A stretch of DNA of 31,307 bases from a virus: the IMG/VR virus record IMGVR_UViG_3300019828_000225, positions 1 to 31,307 of that record; one strand, 5' to 3'. A program made the translations under genes and the position numbers. Positions 13,697 to 23,180 of this stretch are shown one piece after another (position 1 is the stretch's first letter; the number at the start of each line of letters is the position of its first letter). A model generated the notes under the pieces. That model saw only the letters and a list, made by a program, of their open reading frames with translations. It had not been told where the DNA came from and ran no database searches.

Positions 13697-14349
13697 GTCT
13701 AGCTGAACGCCCACCACCACCACTAGGGCCAGATTGGAAGCCTTGGGGTGAGAGGTTGACGGACTTCTTAACTAGAACAAAGTCTAAGCTGTCATACTAT
13801 CTTGCTGGTGAGTCTGCCGGCGAAGATGGCGTGTTATTGTGGGATAGGACCGGCTATCCAGTAGTATCAAAGAATGGCGAGTGGAGGCAAATAAAATTAG
13901 CGGGAGGCAGTGGATCATTTGCATCAACTGTAGATGTAGTTGCCGCTAGCCCAGATACAGCTTATGCCATACCCTTTGACCTTGTATCGGCTACTGGGAC
14001 GGTGACTATTGATGCGGCTGACAGCACTAAGATAATATTTGCAGAGGCAGGAGTGTACTCGGTGGCTGGTAATTTCCAGTTATTATCGAGTACGGCAGCA
14101 GTAAAAACTATATATCTTTGGACGATGTTAGATGGAACAACAGACTCAGTGTCGGTACAAACTGATATTAAAGACAGCGGGCAAGTTAAGACGGTAGGGG
14201 TGTCCTTTACGTTAACAATTGCAGCAGGGTCATATCTGCAAATAAAGTGGGCAGTTTCTAATATTGCATTAAGGTTAAAGGTGGTAGCAGCAACCGCATT
14301 TGCACCTACTACACGCGCAGCTCAAGTATCCATAACACGCGCATCCTAA
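13693..14349 (+). CDS. Virion protein with C1q/TNF-like jelly-roll domain
   Basis: A 218-residue protein. The Pro-rich N-terminus (MSLAERPPPPLGPDWKPWGE) probably attaches to the tail. Residues about 75-218 look like a C1q/TNF-type beta sandwich (GVYSVAGNFQLLSS, IYLWTMLDGT, LTIAAGSYLQIKWAVSNIAL). Such domains form trimers at the tips of fibres or on virion surfaces. Transcription units change just after it, at promoter copy 5. Confidence 0.65.
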   Translation: MSLAERPPPPLGPDWKPWGERLTDFLTRTKSKLSYYLAGESAGEDGVLLWDRTGYPVVSKNGEWRQIKLAGGSGSFASTVDVVAASPDTAYAIPFDLVSATGTVTIDAADSTKIIFAEAGVYSVAGNFQLLSSTAAVKTIYLWTMLDGTTDSVSVQTDIKDSGQVKTVGVSFTLTIAAGSYLQIKWAVSNIALRLKVVAATAFAPTTRAAQVSITRAS

Positions 14350-14352
14350 AAA

Positions 14353-14366
14353 TGGTATAATCGAGC
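14353..14366 (+). promoter_or_regulatory. Late-type extended -10 promoter, copy 5
   Basis: TGGTATAATCGAGC, TATAAT at 14356-14361, in the 39-base gap between genes. The leader to the ATG at 14389 is about 20 bases and carries ACGGAAG. It would drive the internal virion, portal and capsid genes. Confidence 0.75.
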
Positions 14367-14388
14367 ATATTTTGATACGGAAGTGCAG

Positions 14389-14757
14389 ATGTCAGACTTA
14401 GACGTAGAATTAGAACGATGCAGGGTTTGGATAGAGGCAGCGTTAGATTATAGTGGAGGAACGCACGATTTTGATGATATTGCGGCTAGTGTTCGGTCTG
14501 GTTACATGCAGTTTTGGCCTGCACCTAAAGGGTGTGCGATAACAGAGATATTAACATTTCCAAAGCGCAAGATTTTTCATATCTTTCTTGCTGGTGGAGA
14601 GAAGCAGCAAATAGTAGATATGGACGAGTCGGCAGTGGAGTTTGCTCGCAGAGAGGGATGTACAGGCATGACTATTGCTGGTCGTAGAGGCTGGGCAAGA
14701 GTTTTAATGAATAAAGGATGGACGGAAGCGTTCACCACATTAAGCAAGGATATATAA
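14389..14757 (+). CDS. GNAT-like phage protein
   Basis: A 123-residue protein. WPAPKGCAITEILTFPKRKI, FHIFLAGGEKQQIVDMDESA and GCTGMTIAGRRGWARVLMNK resemble a short GNAT-type fold common in phage virion gene clusters. It could be an acetyltransferase or a structural relic of one; no catalytic proof is visible. The ATG at 14389 is preferred over GTG 14383 because GGAAG sits right before it. Confidence 0.6.
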   Translation: MSDLDVELERCRVWIEAALDYSGGTHDFDDIAASVRSGYMQFWPAPKGCAITEILTFPKRKIFHIFLAGGEKQQIVDMDESAVEFARREGCTGMTIAGRRGWARVLMNKGWTEAFTTLSKDI

Positions 14758-14758
14758 T

Positions 14759-15433
14759 ATGTCAGGTGGAAAAGGCGGCAGCCAAACAACAGAAGCAACA
14801 ATTCCAGAGTGGGCCAAGCAACCCACTATCAGAAACTTGGCAAGAGCCGAGCAAGTCCAGAAAATTGGCTACATGCCTTACTATGGTCCTGATATTGCGG
14901 CGTTTACTCCACAGCAGGAACAGGCGATGCAAGCCAACCAAGATGCGGCTTCTGCCTTTGGATTAGCCTCCCCTGGTGTTGACGCTATGGCAGGAATGCC
15001 TGAAGCGCAAAGCTTTGGTGGTATGAGTGGCTATAGTTCTTCCCCTATATACGAGGCAGCCGTAGCAGAATTAAAAGAAAAGCAGCCAGGATTTGTTAAC
15101 CAATACGATCAATTATTTGGTCAGCAAAATAGGGGCGGTCAGGTCGGTCCAGGCTATGAGGATGGTCGTCGCTACGCTGGTTTTGACCCAGGCAATGCTG
15201 GCATGAGTGGAGGATCACAAGATTACTCTTCTGGCCTTACGCCGTCGTTTAGCCAAATGCCAGATATGGGAAGCTTTCAGACTCAACAAGCGCCTCAAAT
15301 GAGCATGTACCAAGCTCCAATGCAAGCCCCAATGCAAGCTCCAGTGCCAAATCAGTCGATGTATCAATCTCCAGCGCCAGGTACCTCGGTAGATGATCAA
15401 TACTTACAAATGATGTCAGGGAGTAAAATATAA
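14759..15433 (+). CDS. Gln/Pro/Gly-rich internal virion protein candidate
   Basis: A 224-residue protein. The ordered N-terminus (IPEWAKQPTIRNLARAEQVQ, IGYMPYYGPDIAAFTPQQEQ) recurs in marine and other short-tailed phages. From about residue 110 it is disordered and rich in Gly, Gln, Met and Pro, with short repeats (MQAPMQAP). Position at the head of a block of similar genes suggests a virion or ejected protein. Function unknown. AAGGA site upstream. Confidence 0.65.
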   Translation: MSGGKGGSQTTEATIPEWAKQPTIRNLARAEQVQKIGYMPYYGPDIAAFTPQQEQAMQANQDAASAFGLASPGVDAMAGMPEAQSFGGMSGYSSSPIYEAAVAELKEKQPGFVNQYDQLFGQQNRGGQVGPGYEDGRRYAGFDPGNAGMSGGSQDYSSGLTPSFSQMPDMGSFQTQQAPQMSMYQAPMQAPMQAPVPNQSMYQSPAPGTSVDDQYLQMMSGSKI

Positions 15434-17355
15434 TGGCTGGAGCAGGAATGCCAAATCAGCGAACCCTTCCACAGATGGGTGTTGCAAACAACCAATTACA
15501 GCCAGGTGGAATAGCCCAGCAAGTAGGGCTTGGGCCAGCACAACCACAGCCTGCTCCCCAGCCTCCTCCTGGATTAAATAAGCCTGTTTATCAGCCCTTT
15601 GCCGATCCTGCACCTGCTTCGCCGAGAGGCACCTTTCCTGGCGCACAACCTGTTCAAACAGGTATTACTCAAAACTTTGAAAATGCTGATGACTTGAATA
15701 GAAGAGCAGAAGCTAATATTCTTCAAGCCGGAGGAATAGTAGGCGGCAATCAGCCGTCTGATGGCTTTTCCGCTCAAGGTGGCGCTGTACCTCCACCTAC
15801 TGGACAGCCATCTGGGCAAGCGGGCTTTGACTCTTCAGGGAATTGGAGCCAACCGTCTGATGGAGCTTACTCTCAAGGTGGCTCCCTGCCTGGACAGCCA
15901 TCTGCTGGGGCAAAGGGCGGCGCTCAAGTGCAACCTCCTGGTGGAGCTATTACGCCACCACCACCACAGCCTCCCGCTACTATTCCTACGCCTCCTGCTC
16001 CGACGCCTCCTGTTGCCACTGCACCTGCTGCGCCTGTTGATCAAGGTCCACGCGCCCCAAATATTAATCAATCGGCGGCTGCTGGAATACAAGGCTCTAT
16101 GGCTGGATCGGCTCGCGAGATGAATTATCAACCAACCAATGTTGGTGGTGCATCCTACAATCCTTATTCAACTGGATCACAAGGCTATGGCGCTACTACT
16201 GCTGGCGCCCAAGGTTTTGGTGCTTCTGGTGTTAATGCTCAAGGATATGGGGCAGCGGGAACTGGATCACAAGGTTACGGCGCTAGTCAAATGTTTGGCG
16301 CTCCAACTGTTGGTGCCCAGAACGTCACAGCAGGACAACTTGCAGGAACTGATTTATCCCAATACCAAAACCCATACGAAAACCAAGTAGTCCAATCTAC
16401 CTTGTCTGACTTAGATCGGTCTAGGCAAATGGCTATGGGTCAAGCAGGCGCTCAAGCTACAGCGGCGGGTGCGTTTGGTGGTTCTCGCCTAGCATTAATG
16501 GAAGCAGAGACTAATCGCTCTTTTGCTGATCAAGCTGCTAGGTCTGCTGGGCAACTGCGTCAAGCTGGGTTTAATCAAGCTCAAGGCATGGCTCAACAGG
16601 ATATTGCAGGTCGTATGCAGGCAGGTCTTGCCAATCAGGGTGCAAACCTACAGGCTGGAACTACTACAGCAAATCTAATGCAACAGGCAGGATTGTCTAA
16701 CCAATCAGCTTTAAACCAAGCCGCACAGTTTGGGTCTTCCGCTGCTAACCAAGCCTCCCTTGTTAACGCTGCTGCACAGAATCAAGCTAGTCAATTTGGC
16801 GCTCAGTCATTTAACCAGGCTGCTCAACAGGCATCTGCACAACAGCAAGCGGCCAGTCAGTTTGGCGCTCAAGCAGGTAATAATGCTGCGCTAGCTAATG
16901 CTGCCTCTATGAACCAGGCCAACCAGTTTGGGGCGCAGGCAGGAAATACTGCACAGTTAGCCAATCAGTCTGCATTTAATCAGGCAGGTCAGTTTAATGC
17001 ACAACAGGCTTTGGCCGCACAGATGGCTAACCAACAGGCAGGATTATCAGGATCTGCTCAACGTCTTGGTGCTGCCGGTCAACTTGGCAACCTATCTAAC
17101 CTTGGTTTTGGTATGGGACAAACTGTTAACCAAAACGTGATGCAACAGGGTATGATGCAACAAGCTATTCAACAGCAGCTCATTGATGCGGCTAAGGCTC
17201 AATTTGCAGGTTACACGCAAGCGCCTTACCAGTCTATTGGATTGTTATCGCAGGCTCTGGGTGCATCACCAATTCCTCAGTCTCAAACTACTAGCAAGCA
17301 ACCAGGCATGTTTGATTATTTAACTATGGGCGCTTCAATGTTTGGAGGAGGGTAA
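15433..17355 (+). CDS. Large Gln/Ala/Gly-rich repeat virion protein
   Basis: A 640-residue low-complexity protein. The first 215 residues are Pro/Gln-rich, with repeated QPSDG and GQPS motifs. Residues about 245-280 have silk-like GSQGYGA repeats. The rest is helical with an 11-residue style repeat (NQASQFGAQ, NQANQFGAQAGN), preceded by AAGAFGGSRLALMEAETNRS, a motif seen in phage internal or tail proteins. Long Ala/Gln helices fit an ejected or tail-length protein in a short-tailed phage. It overlaps the previous stop by one base. Confidence 0.7.
   Translation: MAGAGMPNQRTLPQMGVANNQLQPGGIAQQVGLGPAQPQPAPQPPPGLNKPVYQPFADPAPASPRGTFPGAQPVQTGITQNFENADDLNRRAEANILQAGGIVGGNQPSDGFSAQGGAVPPPTGQPSGQAGFDSSGNWSQPSDGAYSQGGSLPGQPSAGAKGGAQVQPPGGAITPPPPQPPATIPTPPAPTPPVATAPAAPVDQGPRAPNINQSAAAGIQGSMAGSAREMNYQPTNVGGASYNPYSTGSQGYGATTAGAQGFGASGVNAQGYGAAGTGSQGYGASQMFGAPTVGAQNVTAGQLAGTDLSQYQNPYENQVVQSTLSDLDRSRQMAMGQAGAQATAAGAFGGSRLALMEAETNRSFADQAARSAGQLRQAGFNQAQGMAQQDIAGRMQAGLANQGANLQAGTTTANLMQQAGLSNQSALNQAAQFGSSAANQASLVNAAAQNQASQFGAQSFNQAAQQASAQQQAASQFGAQAGNNAALANAASMNQANQFGAQAGNTAQLANQSAFNQAGQFNAQQALAAQMANQQAGLSGSAQRLGAAGQLGNLSNLGFGMGQTVNQNVMQQGMMQQAIQQQLIDAAKAQFAGYTQAPYQSIGLLSQALGASPIPQSQTTSKQPGMFDYLTMGASMFGGG
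16171..16290 (+). repeat. GSQGYGA-coding repeats
   Basis: The sequence ACTGGATCACAAGG followed by TATGGCGCTA recurs 90 bases later with silent changes, with two diverged copies between. It encodes silk-like Gly-Ser-Gln-Gly-Tyr-Gly-Ala units. Confidence 0.7.
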
Positions 17356-17360
17356 ACCGA

Positions 17361-17816
17361 ATGAATTATAATACTAGCTTGTACAATCCAGAAAATGATC
17401 AGGAAGCACAACTGCGTAAGATTTTGGAATCAGCGCAAATGGTTAATCCAGGGGATATTGCAGGTATGCAGGTCAGTCCTGGAGGAATTGATAATGTCGG
17501 ATCGGCGATAAGCGGTATTGCTAACGGCCCTATCGCCCCCGAAATATTACAGGCTACTGAGGCGGCGGGAAACCCATCAACAGCAAGCAAGATAATTGAT
17601 GGGCTGGCTAACTATCAGGCTGCACCTATTAATGCTCCCCCTATGGGTCAGTTGCAGCGTGGTGGCGGTTTAATGCCCCTTAATGCACCCCCGATGGGAT
17701 CGTATGGAAGTAGCGCGTCTGGAATTCTAAACTCTATCGGCCAGCAGCCAGATAAAGATGACGATGACGAAAAAACAAGTAAAATGGCGAAGCTGCTAAA
17801 AATGTTTGGAGGGTAA
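17361..17816 (+). CDS. Hypothetical virion-cluster protein sharing an ANGPI motif
   Basis: A 151-residue, mostly disordered protein with an acidic-basic tail (DKDDDDEKTSKMAKLLKMFG). Residues near 55 read GIANGPIAPEILQATEAAG, matched in the next gene by GVANGPIPNSITQATQA. It has a strong SD (GGAGGAGGG). Probably a minor structural or assembly protein; no family recognised. Confidence 0.6.
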   Translation: MNYNTSLYNPENDQEAQLRKILESAQMVNPGDIAGMQVSPGGIDNVGSAISGIANGPIAPEILQATEAAGNPSTASKIIDGLANYQAAPINAPPMGQLQRGGGLMPLNAPPMGSYGSSASGILNSIGQQPDKDDDDEKTSKMAKLLKMFGG

Positions 17817-17817
17817 G

Positions 17818-19149
17818 ATGGCTGGTATATTTGATTTTATGAATAGTGGCATTGAAGACGAGAAGCTAAAGTCGCTGGAAGCTATGATGTCTGGTAAGAT
17901 GGGAATGCCTAATGGTAGTATAGACCATACTGCTGCTGCTCTGTCTGGAATGCCTATGCCGAACAATATGCCTGGAATGCAGGCTAACAACCAGATGAAC
18001 AATGTTCCTCAAGCGATGAGGGGTGTTGCTAACGGACCGATTCCTAATAGTATTACACAAGCTACGCAGGCTCCTTCACCTCCACCAGAACAACCAGGTT
18101 TCTTTGCTCGTATGGGGCAGGGATTCAAAGACTACACATCTGATCCAGAGAAGATGGCTCGCGCTGCTGCGGCATTTAATACAATGCGCCTAAACCCTGA
18201 TCCAAATGTCTCAAAGATGGCTCAAGATCAAATTGCTCGGTCTCAGGGCAACAAATCAGCCAACCAGACTGTTGCCTTGTTGCGGAAATCAGGTTACTCC
18301 GACTTAGCAGATATGGTTGAAGCTAATCCAGCTATGGCAAAAGAAGCCTTGGCCGCTTTAACCAAAAGCAAAATGGGGACTGACTACTCCTCTAAAAATA
18401 TTGGCTCTATACAGACTGCGGAAGATGATATTCTGGAAAATGGTGTAGTTGTTGTCCCTAAAGGCGGGCAGTACACTTATAGCCTAGATCCAAACGCTCC
18501 CACAGGATCACAATACAAAATAGTTCCATTGTCTGGTGCTGGCCTGACCTCGGAAGACAAGAATAAGATGATTTTAGAGCAGAATAAAGCTGAGTGGGAT
18601 ATGACGCAAGGACTTAAAAAAGGTGAAGAAGTATTTTCGCAGTTTCAGCTTATTGATGATCAAATACAGAGCTTTGCACGAGCAGAGGTGTTGGTGGGCG
18701 AGGGTGCAAAAAGTGGCTTTCTTAAAAAGTTCTTACCTTCAACAGATGCGGCAACTACTGAGCTTCGTATGATCGCAAACAAGATGGGTATTGATATTAT
18801 TAATTCCGCTACATTTGGTGCCCTAAGTGCTACCGAGCTAAGGCTGGCTTTAGAAACAGGCTTTGACCAAAATCTATCAGGTGATGCGTTACTTGAGCGT
18901 CTCCAAAATAGGATTGCCGCCAGCACTAAACTTAGAAATGCGTTGATGGTTGACGTTCAAATGCTTCTTGGAGGCTCTGGGCTTAAAGCATACGCTGACT
19001 ACAAGATAGACAACAGGAAGCGTCACGATGCAGCACAAAATGCTTTCAGTCAAATACAGAAAAGCAATCCTAGCCTTACAGTTATAGAATGGGAGGGCTA
19101 TAATTTGGAAGAGCGCGAAGGCCTTATGAGAGACGGTGGCTTGCTGTGA
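17818..19149 (+). CDS. Internal virion / ejection protein candidate
   Basis: A 443-residue protein. The N-terminal 90 residues are Met/Asn/Pro-rich and include the shared GVANGPIPNSITQATQA motif. From about 100 it is helical (DPEKMARAAAAFNTMRLNPD). A C-terminal domain has NSATFGALSATELRLALETG and helices after it, seen in other phage ejection-type proteins. The start 17818 follows GGAGGG directly; an in-frame ATG at 17806 overlaps the SD. The stop overlaps a GTG start. Confidence 0.65.
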   Translation: MAGIFDFMNSGIEDEKLKSLEAMMSGKMGMPNGSIDHTAAALSGMPMPNNMPGMQANNQMNNVPQAMRGVANGPIPNSITQATQAPSPPPEQPGFFARMGQGFKDYTSDPEKMARAAAAFNTMRLNPDPNVSKMAQDQIARSQGNKSANQTVALLRKSGYSDLADMVEANPAMAKEALAALTKSKMGTDYSSKNIGSIQTAEDDILENGVVVVPKGGQYTYSLDPNAPTGSQYKIVPLSGAGLTSEDKNKMILEQNKAEWDMTQGLKKGEEVFSQFQLIDDQIQSFARAEVLVGEGAKSGFLKKFLPSTDAATTELRMIANKMGIDIINSATFGALSATELRLALETGFDQNLSGDALLERLQNRIAASTKLRNALMVDVQMLLGGSGLKAYADYKIDNRKRHDAAQNAFSQIQKSNPSLTVIEWEGYNLEEREGLMRDGGLL

Positions 19150-21074
19150 GCAACTTTTTAGAGGAGCTTCGCAGAAAGAACCAGGCTGCCAACCCTGGTA
19201 TACCTGTTATCCAGCCAAATGAAGCTGTCATAGCAGAGCCACAAAAGCTGCGTACTCTTGCTCAGGGTGTTACCTTCGGCTTTAGTGATGAGATTGAGGC
19301 GGCTGTTCGATCTGCCCTACCCGCCTCAATGGGTGGTAGAGAGTATGATGTCGTTAGGGACGAGTTAAGGGGCAAGCTAAAAGATTACCAGGATCAGAAC
19401 CAAGGGGCGGCTATTACCTTAGAGGTGGCTGGTGCTTTTCTTCCATCTATCCTTATGGCTATGACCGGCGTTGGCGCTCCTGCTGTTGTTGCAAATACCA
19501 CTAGAGCCGCCCAGCTTCTTAGAACCGCAAAGATAGGAGCAGGAGAAAGCGCAGCCTATTCTGTGGGAGCCTCTGAAAACCCGCTGTTTAGCGCAGGGAG
19601 CGCAGGTGATGTTGGGTTTGGAACCGCTTTTGGTTCTAGTGCTGCCGTTGCTGCTGATCTGGCTTTAAGCAAGCTAGGGAAGGTAGGCAGGGCTTTAATT
19701 GATTACACGCGACGCAAGATGAAGGGCGCTGACAATGCTGTACAGAAAGAGCTTTTACGCTTGGTAGAGGGTACTGGTTTAACGGTTGACGAGGTAATTG
19801 AAGGCGTTGCCAACGGCAGCGTTATTGCTGATAACGCCACATTGAGTGCAGCGGTAAAAGGCATGGTTAATGAGGGCGGCCAAGCTAAGGCAACAATACT
19901 GGGCGCAAGTGAGGCTAGAAGGCAAAAAACAACCCAGCAAGCTAATGAGTCTATGTCTGATGCACTAGCGCCAGATGTTTCTGACCCCAACATATTGAGA
20001 GCTAGGGCTGCAACTGAAAAAGAGTTAAGCGATGAAGCGTCTGGGGCATATAAGAAAATTTACGCACAACCAGAAAGTCAGGTTGTTAACCAAGATGTGG
20101 CAGATAAGATGCTTAATGTTGGTCAACGATCCCCAGACATTAGGGCAGAGCTTCAGGCTAATTATGACCTTGAGGGGCTAGTCCCGCTGTTTAAGACAGA
20201 GGCAAACGGTGCTATTTCTCTTAATAGAATGCCTACACTGGAAGATGCTGAGGCCATGAGAAGAATCTTAAAAGAGGAAACTCAGTCTTTATACGTCGCA
20301 GGGAAGGGAAGGAGAGCAGGAACGACTGGCGAGCTAGAAGGCGGCCTTCGCGGAGCAATTGACACCGCTTCTCCTGAAATGGGTGCTGCGAGAGCTAATT
20401 ATGCTGGCATGATGTCTCAAAACAAGCAGTTTGAAGCAGGGCAAAAAGCTTTAAGCATGAACGCTGATGAGCTAGAGATATTAGTTAGTCGGCTTAACCC
20501 CACCGATCTAGCAGCGTTTAGGGCTGGCGCAATGGCTAAAATTAACGACAGGGCGCGTAGGTCAGGAACCACAATGGAAAACCTAGCCAAAGAAGATATG
20601 CAGCTTGGCACTGTTCTTAGGATTTTATTGCCAGAAGATAAGGCGTTGGGAGTTGTGCAGAATGTATCTAATGCAGCCAGGTCTACGTCTATGGATAAAT
20701 ATATACAGCCCAGGTCGCAGTCCTCAACACAGGCGCTGCAAAGAGAAGCGCAGCTGCGTGGCGGTGGCGTTGCTATGGAGGATGTTGCCAGAGGAATGGC
20801 GGGTGATCCACTAGCGTTGGTTAAAATGGCTGTTCAGATGGTGCCGTCTGGCGCGGGGCTATCGGATAAACAAATGACAGAAGTGGCAAGAATCCTGTAT
20901 AGTGAGTCCCCTGATTTGGTAGGAAGGGCGTTAAAAGATAATACTGTATTTGGCGAGCTGCTAAAGAAAATTGAAAGCGCCTCGCAAGTGGTTTTAGCAG
21001 GCTCGACAACAGCCGCAGCACAACAAGGCTCTGGTGTCGATTCCGTTGAGAAAGTCATGGGCTTGTTAAATTAA
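19146..21074 (+). CDS. Large internal virion protein (GTG start)
   Basis: A 642-residue, largely helical protein. The N-terminal motif LAQGVTFGFSDEIEAAVRSA followed by YDVVRDELRGKLKDYQDQNQ and EVAGAFLPSI is widespread in phage internal or ejection proteins. A hydrophobic stretch (about 96-120) could insert into membrane. The GTG at 19146 overlaps the previous stop (GTGA). Likely ejected with DNA during infection, by analogy. Confidence 0.7.
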   Translation: MSNFLEELRRKNQAANPGIPVIQPNEAVIAEPQKLRTLAQGVTFGFSDEIEAAVRSALPASMGGREYDVVRDELRGKLKDYQDQNQGAAITLEVAGAFLPSILMAMTGVGAPAVVANTTRAAQLLRTAKIGAGESAAYSVGASENPLFSAGSAGDVGFGTAFGSSAAVAADLALSKLGKVGRALIDYTRRKMKGADNAVQKELLRLVEGTGLTVDEVIEGVANGSVIADNATLSAAVKGMVNEGGQAKATILGASEARRQKTTQQANESMSDALAPDVSDPNILRARAATEKELSDEASGAYKKIYAQPESQVVNQDVADKMLNVGQRSPDIRAELQANYDLEGLVPLFKTEANGAISLNRMPTLEDAEAMRRILKEETQSLYVAGKGRRAGTTGELEGGLRGAIDTASPEMGAARANYAGMMSQNKQFEAGQKALSMNADELEILVSRLNPTDLAAFRAGAMAKINDRARRSGTTMENLAKEDMQLGTVLRILLPEDKALGVVQNVSNAARSTSMDKYIQPRSQSSTQALQREAQLRGGGVAMEDVARGMAGDPLALVKMAVQMVPSGAGLSDKQMTEVARILYSESPDLVGRALKDNTVFGELLKKIESASQVVLAGSTTAAAQQGSGVDSVEKVMGLLN

Positions 21075-21086
21075 TCTGGAGTGAAC

Positions 21087-23180
21087 GTGGAACTTAAACC
21101 ATTAGAAAAAGATGACATTGAAAATATTGCTCGCGAAGCAATTATGGACGCTATTGATTTTGTTGAGTCAGAAGTAGCTGAAGATCGCATTAGAGCGCAA
21201 CGATACTATAATGGTGAAGTTGACATTGGTGAAGAAGATGGCCGATCCACTGTTGTTGCCACTAAAGTGCGTGACGCTGTGCGTTCAATTAAGCCAAGCC
21301 TGCTAAGAGTATTTTTATCTACTGATCGCTTTGTAGAGTTTGTTCCTACTGGACCAGAGGATGTAAAGTTTGCTGAACAGGCAACTAAATACATACAATA
21401 CAAGTTTCAAGAGCTTGGTGGATACGACATATTAAACGATGCCTTCCATGACGCCTTATTAAAGAAGAACGGTATTGTTAAAGTTTATTGGGATACTTAT
21501 TCTGAGGCTGAGTCTTATACTTTTAACAACCTTAATGACATGGAATTTTCTACCATTGTTAATGAGCAAGATGTTGAGGTTGTTGAACACACGACTAAGA
21601 TGAGCGTTGAAATAGATGAGTATGGCACTCAAGTAGAGACACCTCGGCACGATTTAAAGATCAGCCGAATTAGTGAGCTAGGTGATCTTTGCGTGGAGTC
21701 TGTACCTCCAGAAGAGTTTTTTGTTGATCGCAACGCCACTTCAATTGATGACGCCTATGTTGTCGGCCATCGTACTGAGGTTAGGGTGAGCGATTTAGTA
21801 TCTATGGGATACGACTTTGACGAAGTTTCCGAGCTGTCTGGTTTGGGTCATTCTGACACCTTCTCTGATGTAGAAAGATACGAACGCAGGGGTTATGAGT
21901 CAGACTATAACTCTGATAACGTACAAGACCCCTCTATGCGTATCGTTGCTCTAACTGAGCTATACATGAAGATGGACGTTGATGGGACTGGCGTAGCAGA
22001 AATGCAAAAGCTTACCCTTGGCGGCAATGACTACCAGTTATTAGATGTTGAGCCTTGGGGTGATGCTCCATTTGCCGTGTTTGAGGTAGAGCCGGAGCCA
22101 CACACATTTTATGGCATCTCTATTGCTGATCTTATAATGAATGACCAGGATGCTGCAACTGCTATGTTGCGAGGTGTTTTGGATAATGTTGCACTGACTA
22201 ACAACCCTAGAACAGAAATTGTTGATGGTGCCGTAAATGTTGACGACATGCTTAATAATGAAATTGGCGGCATTGTTCGTGTTAAGCAGGCTGGCGCTAT
22301 CAACCAGTTAACTGTGCCATTTGTTGCCGGTCAGACGTTAGAGGCTATTCGCTATTATGACGCTGAGATTGAGAATAAATTAGGCATCTCTAAGGCAAGC
22401 CTGGGACTGAATCCAGACGCCCTTAAAGCAACTACAGCTACAGCAGTACAAGCTACTATTGCAGGAGCCGCAGGTCAAACTGAGGTAATTGCTAGAAATC
22501 TGGCTGAGGGCGGCGTCCGTAGAATGTTTAAGCTGATGCTGAAATTGGTTATTGAAAACTGTGATGAAGAGAAGATGATGCGTATTAGTGGGCAAGATTA
22601 TGAGCCTGTTGATCCTCGATCATGGAACAAGAAAATGGATGCCTCTGTCAATGTGGGATTAGGAACAGGCAGAGAAGACCAAAGAAACGCAGCTCTTGCC
22701 CAGGCACTACAGATGCAAATGCAGATATTCCAGGCATACGGCCCCTCTAACGGCCTTGTAAGCATGACGCAGATTAGGAATACCTTGGCAGACATGCTAG
22801 CATTAAACGGCGTTAGAAACGCTGACAGGTACTTTACGCCCATGACTGTGGAGATGGAGCAGCAGATGCTAGCACAGCAGCAGCAAGGACAGCAGCAGCC
22901 TCAGATGGATCAGGCAACCGCCTATCTACAGGCAGAGCAATTAAAGGCTCAGGCTAAGTCTCAAACAGATATGGCTAAAATACAAATTGATGCTCAGAAG
23001 GCTATAGCAGCAGATGATAGGGATAGGGATCAAATGGATCAAAACCTGTTAGTTTCTGCTGCCGAGATTTTAGGCAAATATGGTACCGCTGTTGACGTAG
23101 CGCAGATTCAGCAATTGAAGAATGCTCCACGGTATCCGGCAGAAGCTCCTGCTGAAGCAGTCACTGGAGGTAGGTTCTGA
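21087..23180 (+). CDS. Portal protein
   Basis: A 698-residue portal that forms the DNA gate of the head. The N-terminal region (QRYYNGEVDIGEEDGRSTVV, VRDAVRSIKPSLLRVFLSTD) and the core (ITALTELYMK-like and TFYGISIADLIMNDQDAATA, LDNVALTNNPRTEI) match portals of P22/SU10-like short-tailed phages. The C-terminus (from about 590) is a Gln/Ala-rich coiled coil, likely the barrel helix. GTG 21087 is chosen because GGAG at 21078-21081 is 5 bases upstream; the GTG at 21081 overlaps that site. Confidence 0.88.
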   Translation: MELKPLEKDDIENIAREAIMDAIDFVESEVAEDRIRAQRYYNGEVDIGEEDGRSTVVATKVRDAVRSIKPSLLRVFLSTDRFVEFVPTGPEDVKFAEQATKYIQYKFQELGGYDILNDAFHDALLKKNGIVKVYWDTYSEAESYTFNNLNDMEFSTIVNEQDVEVVEHTTKMSVEIDEYGTQVETPRHDLKISRISELGDLCVESVPPEEFFVDRNATSIDDAYVVGHRTEVRVSDLVSMGYDFDEVSELSGLGHSDTFSDVERYERRGYESDYNSDNVQDPSMRIVALTELYMKMDVDGTGVAEMQKLTLGGNDYQLLDVEPWGDAPFAVFEVEPEPHTFYGISIADLIMNDQDAATAMLRGVLDNVALTNNPRTEIVDGAVNVDDMLNNEIGGIVRVKQAGAINQLTVPFVAGQTLEAIRYYDAEIENKLGISKASLGLNPDALKATTATAVQATIAGAAGQTEVIARNLAEGGVRRMFKLMLKLVIENCDEEKMMRISGQDYEPVDPRSWNKKMDASVNVGLGTGREDQRNAALAQALQMQMQIFQAYGPSNGLVSMTQIRNTLADMLALNGVRNADRYFTPMTVEMEQQMLAQQQQGQQQPQMDQATAYLQAEQLKAQAKSQTDMAKIQIDAQKAIAADDRDRDQMDQNLLVSAAEILGKYGTAVDVAQIQQLKNAPRYPAEAPAEAVTGGRF

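Noticed and set aside
15835-16131. 98-residue Arg/Ser-rich frame on the minus strand
   Set aside because: Composition is the mirror of the Pro/Gln/Gly-rich gene on the other strand; no SD or operon context.
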